Positions 1 through 6,080 of a stretch of 6,246 nucleotides of DNA are shown here, one piece after another. Source of the DNA: an uncultured Thomasclavelia sp. (lineage in GTDB: Bacteria; Bacillota_I; Bacilli_A; Erysipelotrichales; Coprobacillaceae); the NCBI GenBank assembly GCA_910588165.1, contig CAJUOR010000079.1, positions 1-6,246 on the forward strand, in the 5' to 3' direction. A program made the translations under genes and the position numbers. Numbering within the stretch: the first letter of the stretch is position 1; every line of letters starts with the position of its first letter. Under the pieces are notes generated by a model that saw only the letters and a list, made by a program, of their open reading frames with translations, ran no database searches and was not told where the DNA came from.

Positions 1-1072
1 GAATATCGTAATTATTTTGAACGATTAGAATATTGGATTGTGAATCACATTGAAGTAAGATAAAAGCCATGATTTCTTCAAAAAACTTTTTAAATAATAA
101 ATCTTTGATTGTCGCTTTAAATGATGCTTTAAAATTAAATCGGAAACTTACACGTTTCTTTAAAGATAATAATTCGTAAGATGCGGTTAATTGTTTGAGA
201 TATTTTTCAATATCGACTGTTTTCATTGCTGTATCAGAAGAGCCTAAGCTGACATCTTGATTTAGAGAGGTTTGTAAATCTTCTAATTTCACTTTGGCAT
301 CAATTAAGTAAAGATAATGATTGCGATACTTTCCTTCATCTAAAGCCATCTTAGACAACATATCAATGACTTCATCTAATGCTAAGCTTGTCTTTTGACC
401 TTGTTGTTTTAAAAGTTGAAGCAAATGATTTTCCATCACTGATTTATCATCAACTTGACGTTTTAAAGCATCAATAGACATTCTGATTTGTTCGTATAAT
501 GTATTGATATTTTTATAAAGGGCATCTTGTTTTTTATTGCCTGATTTAATAGGTAGATAAGCTTGGTCGCTTAATGACAACATATCAGAGGTTGCTTTAT
601 ACAACTTGTCATAATCGCCTTGAGGTGAGTCTTTGTATAAAAATTGTAATAGACAAACTAAACAAATCAAAATCAAGGCAGAAACCGGTAAGACAACCAT
701 TTGAACACGATTCAAGTCAACAACTGAATTATTGGCATATTGAATGGTTAAGTTCATAGCTTTGCCATTATAGGATTGATAGCTATGGTTTGTTTCAATA
801 TTGCCAATTGATGAAATAGTTGGGGTAGCATACTGAATGCCCTCTCCTTGAATTTGCAGATAAGCATTATTTTCAATGGCATATCTTGTTATCAACATTT
901 CTGTATCACTATCTGTGGTTAAAGCTTCTAACAGCTCTTTTTCTCTTGTTTCATATTTTTTAGTCAGCACTTTATTGTAAATCGGTGGGGTTACAAGATA
1001 TACAAAAGCGAAAACTAAAAAGATAGCAGCACATATAAGCAACGTTGAGCTTGCTTGTTTTTTGTTTCTCAT
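1..1072 (-). CDS. Degenerate sensor histidine kinase (pseudokinase-like), C-terminus outside window
   Basis: An open frame of 357 codons without a stop starts at ATG 1072-1070 and runs off the left edge. GAGGAG at 1085-1080 lies 7 bases upstream and fixes the start. The protein has a first membrane segment at about residues 10-27, an external domain of about 95 residues, a second membrane segment at about 123-146, then a helical cytoplasmic part. This is the order of a membrane sensor kinase. Residues 224-230 (QGQKTSL) align with the kinase signature HDLRTPL of the intact kinase in this window, so the phospho-acceptor His is Gln224. The next helix (about 250-270) also matches. Residues 328-352 align with the N-box region, but its two Asn are replaced by Glu332 and Phe337. 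Autophosphorylation is therefore unlikely. The family assignment is my inference from manual alignment. The remaining ATP-binding domain cannot be seen. No response regulator lies directly upstream. The external ligand is unknown. Confidence 0.75.
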   Translation of the reverse strand, partial: MRNKKQASSTLLICAAIFLVFAFVYLVTPPIYNKVLTKKYETREKELLEALTTDSDTEMLITRYAIENNAYLQIQGEGIQYATPTISSIGNIETNHSYQSYNGKAMNLTIQYANNSVVDLNRVQMVVLPVSALILICLVCLLQFLYKDSPQGDYDKLYKATSDMLSLSDQAYLPIKSGNKKQDALYKNINTLYEQIRMSIDALKRQVDDKSVMENHLLQLLKQQGQKTSLALDEVIDMLSKMALDEGKYRNHYLYLIDAKVKLEDLQTSLNQDVSLGSSDTAMKTVDIEKYLKQLTASYELLSLKKRVSFRFNFKASFKATIKDLLFKKFFEEIMAFILLQCDSQSNILIVQNNYDI

Positions 1073-1100
1073 GTTGTATCTCCTCATTTCTATATTTAAA

Positions 1101-1129
1101 AATATACCATTTTTCTATCTTTTTAACAA
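1101..1129 (-). promoter_or_regulatory. Promoter of the pseudokinase gene
   Basis: On the minus strand, TTGTTA (1129-1124) and TATATT (1106-1101) are 17 bases apart, and a TGG just before the -10 box gives an extended -10. Transcription would start near 1094, leaving a leader of about 22 bases before the ATG at 1072. The -35 box overlaps the candidate operator of the divergent galactosidase promoter. Confidence 0.6.
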
Positions 1130-1152
1130 GTTTCTTTTGTAAATAAATGGTA
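1105..1152. repeat. Inverted repeat TACCATTT / AAATGGTA between divergent promoters
   Basis: TACCATTT at 1105-1112 and its exact reverse complement AAATGGTA at 1145-1152 are separated by 32 bases. The arms flank the region where the -35 boxes of the two divergent promoters lie, and the left arm touches the -10 of the minus-strand promoter. A regulator binding both arms could control both genes. An 8-base match in AT-rich DNA can also arise by chance. Confidence 0.3.
1123..1137 (+). promoter_or_regulatory. Candidate response-regulator operator upstream of the GH35 gene
   Basis: TTAACAA (1123-1129), two bases, then TTCTTT (1132-1137). TTCTTT ends exactly 23 bases before the TATAAT of this promoter. 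The same two blocks, with one base between them, sit 23 bases before the TATAAT of the response-regulator gene (4806-4793, minus strand). The position suits activators of the OmpR/PhoB family. TAACAA is also the complement of the -35 box of the divergent gene, which is an alternative reason for its presence. Confidence 0.35.
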
Positions 1153-1166
1153 GTAACTGCTATAAT
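1137..1166 (+). promoter_or_regulatory. Promoter of the GH35 beta-galactosidase gene
   Basis: A perfect TATAAT at 1161-1166 is preceded by TGC (extended -10). A weak -35, TTGTAA (1137-1142), lies 18 bases upstream. Transcription is expected to start near 1173, so the mRNA would begin almost at the ribosome-binding site AAAGGAG (1172-1178) with a leader of about 14 bases. Confidence 0.65.
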
Positions 1167-1186
1167 AAATGAAAGGAGATGAGTTT

Positions 1187-2932
1187 ATGAGAGTAAGCAT
1201 TGATAAAGAGGCATTTTTAATTGACGGAAAGAGGACAAAAATTATTTCGGGAGCTATTCATTACTTTCGTGTCGTACCGGAATACTGGTATGACCGTTTG
1301 GCAAAATTAAAGGCCTGTGGGTTTAATACAGTTGAAACCTATATGCCTTGGAATCTTCATGAAGCCAAGGAAGGACATTTTGATTTTACGGGAATTTTAG
1401 ACATTGAGAAATTTATTGAGATAGCTGAAAGCTTAGATTTATATGTGATTGTAAGACCGGGACCTTATATTTGTGCCGAATGGGATTTTGGGGGCTTACC
1501 TAGTTGGCTGTTGGCGAAAGATAATATCAAATTGCGTGTGAACGATGCTTTATTTTTAGAATGTGTACGACGTTATTTTCATGAAGTATTTGCCCATTTA
1601 AAAGGACATTTAATTGAAAATGGCGGAAACATTATTATGATGCAAGTTGAAAATGAATATGGCAGTTACGGTATGGACCATGCCTATATGCAAAGTGTTG
1701 CCGATATTTATCAAGAAGAACAAATGCCTGTCTTTTTATTTACCAGTGACGGTGATGATGAAAGTATGTTGAACGGGGGCGGAGTACCGCATATTTTTAA
1801 AGTCGTTAATTTTGGCAGTGATACACCAAGAAACTTTAAAAATTTAAGAATGGTTCAGCCTGAAGGCCCTTTGATGTGCGGTGAGTTTTGGAACGGCTGG
1901 TTTGATCATTGGGGTGAAGAACACCATGTCCGTGATGCCGATGACACAGCTTCTGAATTTGCGACACTCTTAGATATGGGAGGCAATGTTAATTTCTATA
2001 TGTTCCATGGCGGAACAAACTTTAATTTCTGGAATGGAGCAAATTATTATGATAAGTATGCACCTACAGTAACTAGTTATGATTATCATTGCTTATTATC
2101 GGAAAACGGCGATAGAACCCCTAAATATTATGCTTGTCAGAAAGTTTTGAAAGACAGAGGTTTTACTATTCCGCAAGTTGAAGTTCAAGAAAATCCAAGA
2201 TACAGCTATGGGAAAGTTCAAATGACAAGTTATGCACCATTATTTGAGCAATTAGACTCTTTTGCATCTAGTATTGTTAAACGCCCATATGTGTTGCCAA
2301 TGGAAAAACTAGGTCAAGCCTTTGGGTTTGTTTTATATCGAACACAGTTAAAAGGACCTTTCCAAAAGCGTCCATTGAAAATCATGGGCTTACATGATAG
2401 AGCTTATATTTACACGAATGGTCAAATGCAGGCTATTTATGAAAGAAGCATGGATTATCAAGAGATAGAGATTTCAGTTGCTCAAGATGAAGTCTTGACT
2501 TTAGATATTTTGGTGGAAAATATGGGACGTGTTAACTACGGACCGGAATTATATGACTATAAGGGAATTACCAAAGCTGTTTTACTAGGCTTACAAGAGG
2601 TTCATGATTGGGAAATGTACACATTGGAGATGAATGATTTTTCTAAGGTAGCATTTAAACCGGTGGAAACCACATCGCTACCGGCTTTATATGAAGGCTA
2701 TTTAGAAGTTGAAGAAGCGATGGATACCTTTATTTATCTTGAGCATTTCATGAAAGGTAATGTGTTTATCAACGGATTTAATATCGGACGTTACTTTCAA
2801 AGAGGACCTCAAAAATCCTTATATGTACCGGCGCCATTGTTAAAGAAGGGAAAGAATATCATTCAAGTTTTCAGTTTAGAAGGCAGTAGCAATGCCTATG
2901 TGGAATTTAAAGATGTAGCTGATTTAGGGTAA
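1187..2932 (+). CDS. Glycoside hydrolase family 35 beta-galactosidase (BgaC-like)
   Basis: A 581-residue GH35 enzyme that removes terminal beta-linked galactose. The start is ATG 1187, because AAAGGAG (1172-1178) lies 8 bases upstream; the in-frame ATG at 1169 precedes the likely transcription start. The catalytic barrel fills about residues 1-320. Glu157 in QVENEYGSYG matches the family acid/base and Glu233 in CGEFWNGWFDHWG the nucleophile. Other family blocks are SGAIHYFRV, GFNTVETYMPWNLHE, RPGPYICAEWDFGGLP and YMFHGGTNF. Two beta-sandwich-like regions follow (FGFVLYRTQL, VENMGRVNYG, then NVFINGFNIGRYF). Length and blocks resemble pneumococcal BgaC (about 595 residues, beta-1,3-galactose), from memory. 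That specificity is inferred. No signal peptide or membrane segment is seen, so it is probably cytoplasmic. It is monocistronic; no sugar transporter lies beside it. Confidence 0.95.
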   Translation: MRVSIDKEAFLIDGKRTKIISGAIHYFRVVPEYWYDRLAKLKACGFNTVETYMPWNLHEAKEGHFDFTGILDIEKFIEIAESLDLYVIVRPGPYICAEWDFGGLPSWLLAKDNIKLRVNDALFLECVRRYFHEVFAHLKGHLIENGGNIIMMQVENEYGSYGMDHAYMQSVADIYQEEQMPVFLFTSDGDDESMLNGGGVPHIFKVVNFGSDTPRNFKNLRMVQPEGPLMCGEFWNGWFDHWGEEHHVRDADDTASEFATLLDMGGNVNFYMFHGGTNFNFWNGANYYDKYAPTVTSYDYHCLLSENGDRTPKYYACQKVLKDRGFTIPQVEVQENPRYSYGKVQMTSYAPLFEQLDSFASSIVKRPYVLPMEKLGQAFGFVLYRTQLKGPFQKRPLKIMGLHDRAYIYTNGQMQAIYERSMDYQEIEISVAQDEVLTLDILVENMGRVNYGPELYDYKGITKAVLLGLQEVHDWEMYTLEMNDFSKVAFKPVETTSLPALYEGYLEVEEAMDTFIYLEHFMKGNVFINGFNIGRYFQRGPQKSLYVPAPLLKKGKNIIQVFSLEGSSNAYVEFKDVADLG

Positions 2933-2934
2933 AG

Positions 2935-2966
2935 AAAAGAGCTATCGGTTAATCGATAGCTCTTTT
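2935..2966. terminator. Bidirectional intrinsic terminator between convergent GH35 and kinase genes
   Basis: A perfect 13-base stem, AAAAGAGCTATCG (2935-2947) with CGATAGCTCTTTT (2954-2966), encloses a 6-base loop, GTTAAT. Both strands end in a U-rich run, so it can stop transcripts from either side. It lies 2 bases after the GH35 stop codon. The right arm encodes the last five residues of the kinase (KRAID), and the kinase stop codon is in the loop. Confidence 0.85.
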
Positions 2967-4055
2967 AAGAACGACGATAAATGAAGTTTGATGATGGCGA
3001 GAAGTGGCGAAAATCTCGCCTTCATGCATTTCAATAATACTTTTCGCAATCGCTAAACCTAATCCTGTGCCACCGGTTGTGGAAGAACGGCTGGCATCAG
3101 TCCGATAAAATTTTTCAAATAGTTTATCTAATTCTTCTCTAGTTAATTCCGGACCTTGATTGATAACTTTGACGGTTACGGAAATATCGTCATGATTTAT
3201 GGAAATCTCAATCGGTGTATCTTTATCGCCATATTTAACCGCATTGGAAATCAAATTATCAAAAACTCTAGCCAACAACATACCATCACCCCAGACAAAG
3301 AGGTTCGGATTTGAAATATTGATATTAACTTCATGTCCGCTTTGTTCAAAGACCGGATAAAATTCGTCCGCAATCATCGCAACTAATTCCGAAATATTTA
3401 AACGAGTTACCTGATGGTGAATCTGATTACCTGAGAAAGCCGCATAATCAAACAGATCGTTCATCAAGTGATTTAAACGCTTGGCTTTATCATTGACGAT
3501 ATTCAGATACTTTGTTTTAGTCGCTTCATCTAATGAGGGATTATCGCATAACAGTTGCAGATACCCAATCATCGAAGTTAGGGGAGTTCTTAAATCATGA
3601 GCTACATTAGTGATTAAGTCATTTTTGGTCTTTTCTTCTTCCCGAATGGCAAGATTAGCCAATCTTTCTTTTTCAATACTTTTGGCTTCTTTGACTTTGT
3701 TTTGGCGCAGTTGCCTTGCCATGATATTGAGATGATGGGCAATATAGCCTAATTCATCATCTTGCTCAATCGGAATAGCAACATCAAATTCACCATTGGC
3801 AATATGATTGATGGCTGAAACGATTTTCGCAATATAGGTAAAACTCATGTCCATCAACTTACTGAAAGTGATAAACAAACTGACTAGAAAAATCAAGGTA
3901 TTAAATAAAACTCTTTGATGGCTGTCTAAAAATTGGTAGAAGCTTAAATAAGAGCTAATAATTAACAGTGTAGCTGTAATAATACTAGCGATAATAATCG
4001 CAATCAAAAGGCTTAATAAAATACGATTTTTAAAATGTTTATGAGGTCTATTCAT
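2949..4055 (-). CDS. Two-component sensor histidine kinase, VanS-like, short external loop
   Basis: A 368-residue membrane kinase that would phosphorylate the regulator encoded just upstream. ATG 4055-4053 overlaps the regulator stop as TAATG, with AGGTAGAG upstream. An upstream in-frame ATG at 4085 lies inside the regulator gene and is less likely. Two membrane segments (about residues 12-36 and 49-66) are separated by only about 12 external residues, so the signal is probably sensed in or near the membrane. A HAMP-like linker follows (about 67-118). The DHp motif AHDLRTPLTS carries His153. The N box contains Asn267 and Asn271 (FDNLISNAVKY). The F box is LFEKFYRTD (312-320) and the G2 box GGTGLGLAIAK (328-338). 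The G1 region reads NQGPEL, as in VanS-type kinases. All catalytic elements are present. The signal is unknown; cell-envelope stress is a family-based guess. Confidence 0.93.
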   Translation of the reverse strand: MNRPHKHFKNRILLSLLIAIIIASIITATLLIISSYLSFYQFLDSHQRVLFNTLIFLVSLFITFSKLMDMSFTYIAKIVSAINHIANGEFDVAIPIEQDDELGYIAHHLNIMARQLRQNKVKEAKSIEKERLANLAIREEEKTKNDLITNVAHDLRTPLTSMIGYLQLLCDNPSLDEATKTKYLNIVNDKAKRLNHLMNDLFDYAAFSGNQIHHQVTRLNISELVAMIADEFYPVFEQSGHEVNINISNPNLFVWGDGMLLARVFDNLISNAVKYGDKDTPIEISINHDDISVTVKVINQGPELTREELDKLFEKFYRTDASRSSTTGGTGLGLAIAKSIIEMHEGEIFATSRHHQTSFIVVLKRAID

Positions 4056-4744
4056 TAGTTCTCTACCTTGTAGCCAACACCCCAAACAGTTTTGATATAT
4101 TCAGGGTATCTTGGGTTTTTTTCAATTTTTTCACGCAGTTTACGGATATGAACCATCACTGTATTATTTGAATCATAGTATCTTTCCTTCCATACCTTTT
4201 CAAATATTTCCTCCATTGAAAAGACAATATTAGGGTGTGAGCACAATAAAACTAAAATTTCAAACTCGATAGGTGTTAATGTGGCATTTTCGCCTCTAAT
4301 AGATACAATGTGTTTTTTTTGATCGATACATAAGTCCCTAATCAGAATTAAATCCGTAGCAGTTTGGGGATTGGGATTTAAAGTTGTAAAACGGCGTAAT
4401 TGTGATTTGACACGAGCCACTAATTCTAAAGGATTAAACGGTTTAGTCATATAGTCATCTGCCCCTAAATTCAAACCGATGATTTTATCGGCATCGCTTG
4501 ATTTGGCAGAAAGCATAATAATAGGAACATTTGCTTTTTCTCTAATCATCTGGCAGGCTGCTAAGCCATTGATATTAGGCATCATGATATCTAAGATGAC
4601 TAAATCAACCCCTTCAATATCTTGTTCAATCGTGGAAGCGTCATAGCGTTTAGTGACTCGATAATTTTCTGTGGTTAAATAAATTTCAATTAAGTCTGTG
4701 ATTTCTTTTTCATCATCAACGACTAAAATATGTTTCTTTGTCAT
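4055..4744 (-). CDS. OmpR/PhoB-family response regulator, VanR-like
   Basis: A 229-residue DNA-binding response regulator, first gene of the pair with the kinase. The receiver domain (about 1-118) has the acidic pair Asp10-Asp11, phospho-acceptor Asp52 in VILDIMMPNINGL, Ser79 and Lys101 in the KPF motif. The winged-helix output domain (about 130-229) shows LTPIEFEILVLL, the recognition helix NNTVMVHIRKLREKIE and the closing KTVWGVGYKV. Every residue needed for phosphorylation is present. ATG 4744 has GAGGTGA (4757-4751) 6 bases upstream. The stop overlaps the kinase start (TAATG), so the two are translationally coupled. Its promoter has a good -10 but a poor -35 covered by a possible direct repeat, which fits autoactivation. 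Target genes are unknown; the neighbouring galactosidase is a candidate. Confidence 0.95.
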   Translation of the reverse strand: MTKKHILVVDDEKEITDLIEIYLTTENYRVTKRYDASTIEQDIEGVDLVILDIMMPNINGLAACQMIREKANVPIIMLSAKSSDADKIIGLNLGADDYMTKPFNPLELVARVKSQLRRFTTLNPNPQTATDLILIRDLCIDQKKHIVSIRGENATLTPIEFEILVLLCSHPNIVFSMEEIFEKVWKERYYDSNNTVMVHIRKLREKIEKNPRYPEYIKTVWGVGYKVEN

Positions 4745-4763
4745 TTTATATCACCTCTTTTTC

Positions 4764-4792
4764 ATTATAGCGAAATCTATTAAAAAAGTCCT
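4764..4792 (-). promoter_or_regulatory. Promoter of the response regulator/kinase operon
   Basis: TATAAT at 4769-4764 on the minus strand. At 17 bases upstream the hexamer is AGGACT (4792-4787), a poor -35, as often seen in activator-dependent promoters. The predicted start near 4757 coincides with the first base of the ribosome-binding site GAGGTGA, leaving a leader of about 13 bases. Confidence 0.6.
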
Positions 4793-4808
4793 AAAGAATT
4801 TGTTAAGA
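4787..4808 (-). promoter_or_regulatory. Candidate autoregulatory operator with 11-base direct repeat
   Basis: On the minus strand TCTTAACAAAT (4808-4798) is followed directly by TCTTTAGGACT (4797-4787), identical at 7 of 11 positions with an 11-base period. This is the spacing used by many OmpR/PhoB-family regulators. It covers and precedes the weak -35 of the regulator promoter and ends one base from the -35 of the divergent methyltransferase gene. The core TTAACAA-A-TTCTTT (4806-4793) recurs before the GH35 gene. AT-rich composition makes this tentative. Confidence 0.35.
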
Positions 4809-4837
4809 TTTACATTTTTCTCATTTTCGCATATAAT
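4809..4837 (+). promoter_or_regulatory. Promoter of the RNA methyltransferase gene
   Basis: TTTACA (4809-4814) and TATAAT (4832-4837) are 17 bases apart, close to the sigma-A consensus. The start is expected near 4844, giving a leader of about 20 bases. This excludes the TTG at 4846 as a useful start codon and supports ATG 4864. Confidence 0.75.
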
Positions 4838-4863
4838 AAAGCTAATTGAAAGGTGGGCTTAAG

Positions 4864-5595
4864 ATGAAAGTTTATCAAAAAAGTGCAGAGGAGAGTTATA
4901 CCTTGGGTGTTTTTCCGACACTCGAATTATTGACACATCAGATTTCACACGTGAAAAGGGTCATTCTAAATAGTAAAGGGGAAAGAAATGACGGCATTAA
5001 AAAAATAAGGGATATTTGTGCTAAGCATCATATTGATGTAGAAGTCAATGACCGCACGATTCAGAAGTTAAGCAAAAAAGATAATTGTTATGCGATTGGT
5101 GTTTTTGAAAAATACATGGAAGCGTTAGTACCGGAAAATAACCATGTTGTTTTAGTTAATCCCGGAGATATGGGCAATCTGGGGACGATGATTAGGACTA
5201 TGTTAGGCTTTGGTATTTCTGATTTAGCTATTATTCGCCCGGGCGTTGATATTTATGATCCGAAAGTGGTGCGGGCAAGTATGGGCGCTATGTTTCAGTT
5301 GCGTTTTCATTACTACGATAGCTTTGCGGACTATGCCAAAGCATTCAGCCATCACCATCACTATCCAATGATGTTAAAAGGGGCAACAAGTATTCATCAA
5401 GTAGAGAAGAAACAACCTTTCAGTGTCATTTTCGGTAATGAAAGCAGTGGGCTTCCCGATAGCTTTTTAGATGCCGGAACGAGTGTTTTAATTAACCAAA
5501 CAGATTGTATAGATTCGCTCAATCTATCGATTGCTCTAGGCATTACATTATATGAATTTACACGCTCTACCTTTGAAAAGGACATTGAACAATAA
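4864..5595 (+). CDS. TrmH/SpoU-family RNA 2'-O-methyltransferase
   Basis: A 243-residue SPOUT-class enzyme predicted to transfer a methyl group from S-adenosylmethionine to a ribose 2'-OH in rRNA or tRNA. ATG 4864 has AAAGGTGG (4849-4856) 7 bases upstream; an in-frame TTG at 4846 has no such site. The first 80 or so residues look like the SpoU substrate-binding domain. The catalytic domain has all three family motifs: motif 1, NPGDMGNLGTMIRTMLGFG (99-117), with the conserved Asn105 and Arg111; motif 2, VIFGNESSGLP (188-198); and motif 3, SLNLSIALGITLYE (218-231), which forms part of the cofactor knot. A run of four His at 163-166 lies in a variable part and probably has no role. The target nucleotide cannot be read from the sequence. 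It is probably transcribed alone, divergent from the two-component operon, and ends at a strong terminator. Confidence 0.9.
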   Translation: MKVYQKSAEESYTLGVFPTLELLTHQISHVKRVILNSKGERNDGIKKIRDICAKHHIDVEVNDRTIQKLSKKDNCYAIGVFEKYMEALVPENNHVVLVNPGDMGNLGTMIRTMLGFGISDLAIIRPGVDIYDPKVVRASMGAMFQLRFHYYDSFADYAKAFSHHHHYPMMLKGATSIHQVEKKQPFSVIFGNESSGLPDSFLDAGTSVLINQTDCIDSLNLSIALGITLYEFTRSTFEKDIEQ

Positions 5596-5614
5596 AATGA
5601 GGCATATTTAGGAC

Positions 5615-5652
5615 AAAGAAAGCCGTAAGCATCATAGCGGTTTTCTTTTTTT
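5615..5652 (+). terminator. Intrinsic terminator after the methyltransferase gene
   Basis: AAAGAAAGCCG (5615-5625) pairs with CGGTTTTCTTT (5638-5648) over 11 bases including one G-U pair, around a 12-base loop. The T-run continues to 5652. It lies 20 bases after the stop codon and 30 bases before the next start. The mainly A-U outer stem may leak, allowing some read-through into the next gene. Confidence 0.8.
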
Positions 5653-5654
5653 AT

Positions 5655-5663
5655 TGCTATGCT
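5655..5663 (+). promoter_or_regulatory. Possible extended -10 promoter of the small cysteine-rich gene
   Basis: TGC followed by TATGCT (5658-5663) is an extended -10 with 4 of 6 consensus bases. No -35 is recognisable because that position falls in the terminator hairpin. Transcription would start near 5670, directly at the ribosome-binding site. Read-through of the preceding terminator is the alternative source of the mRNA. Confidence 0.3.
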
Positions 5664-5681
5664 TATCTTGAGGTGAAAAAG

Positions 5682-5987
5682 ATGAAACTGACAGTTAAGG
5701 AATTAGACGACTTTGGTTTAACTCATTTGAAAAAGGGGGTACAACTATATTTACCTTTGCCTTTTAGAAAAGATATAGATATTTTATTTAAAACTCATGG
5801 GAAAATCTATGCGATTGTTCATGAGCGATGTTTGAATGATTCTATCACTTATCATAAGGTTTTAATGTTGCTTAATCAACTTTGTCGCTATTATCATTGT
5901 CCGATTACGATTTACTGTTTGAGCTATCGTTGCGTTTGCAGTGATGAGAAAATCTACACGTGCTTTACACAAAAGCCTTGCGATTAA
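5682..5987 (+). CDS. Hypothetical small cysteine-rich protein (101 residues)
   Basis: I do not recognise this protein. The start is ATG 5682 with AGGTG (5671-5675) 6 bases upstream; a GTG at 5673 lies inside that site and is unlikely. It contains eight Cys (50, 68, 73, 79, 84, 86, 94, 100), seven of them in the last 34 residues, including a C-x-C pair at 84-86, plus several His. This could mean metal binding or disulfides, but the spacing matches no motif I know. There is no signal peptide or clear membrane segment; the middle reads as alternating strand and helix (GKIYAIVHERC, then TYHKVLMLLNQLCRYY). The clear ribosome-binding site, fit between neighbours and lack of overlap support a real gene. 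It sits between a methyltransferase and gltX with no obvious functional link. Confidence 0.65.
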   Translation: MKLTVKELDDFGLTHLKKGVQLYLPLPFRKDIDILFKTHGKIYAIVHERCLNDSITYHKVLMLLNQLCRYYHCPITIYCLSYRCVCSDEKIYTCFTQKPCD

Positions 5988-6022
5988 AAAAATAAGCAAT
6001 TTCAAAAGATATTTTTTAAATC
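5982..6022 (+). terminator. AT-only inverted repeat, possible weak terminator
   Basis: GATTAAAAAAATA (5982-5994) and TATTTTTTAAATC (6010-6022) are complementary at 12 of 13 positions around a 15-base loop. The left arm contains the stop codon of the small gene. The stem has almost no G-C pairs and no T-run after it, so it would be a poor intrinsic terminator; it may protect a transcript end or be a chance feature. Confidence 0.3.
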
Positions 6023-6026
6023 TCGG

Positions 6027-6055
6027 TTGATTATTTTGAAGACATGAGGTAAAAT
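6027..6055 (+). promoter_or_regulatory. Promoter of gltX
   Basis: TTGATT (6027-6032) and TAAAAT (6050-6055) are 17 bases apart. The start is expected near 6062, giving a leader of about 19 bases, too short for a T-box or other riboswitch. The gene therefore appears to have its own promoter. Confidence 0.6.
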
Positions 6056-6080
6056 ATAAAGGCAAAAAAGAGGGATGATT

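Noticed and set aside
574..759. 61-residue open frame on the plus strand
   Set aside because: It is antisense to the continuous pseudokinase frame (1072-1), no clear ribosome-binding site was noted, and its composition looks random.
1169..1186. Upstream in-frame ATG of the GH35 gene
   Set aside because: It lies only 2 bases after the -10 box, before the expected transcription start, and the real ribosome-binding site lies downstream of it.
4056..4085. Longer kinase start at ATG 4085
   Set aside because: It would overlap the regulator gene by about 30 bases; the TAATG junction with AGGTAGAG upstream is the usual coupled start.
5350..5361. Four-His run in the methyltransferase as a metal site
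   Set aside because: It is a low-complexity CAT/CAC repeat in a variable region of the family, outside the three catalytic motifs.
5397..5585. 62-residue open frame on the minus strand
   Set aside because: It lies wholly antisense to the conserved motif 2-3 part of the methyltransferase.
5988..6080. T-box or other riboswitch before gltX
   Set aside because: The interval is only 93 bases, the predicted leader is about 19 bases, and no T-box sequence or stable stem is visible.
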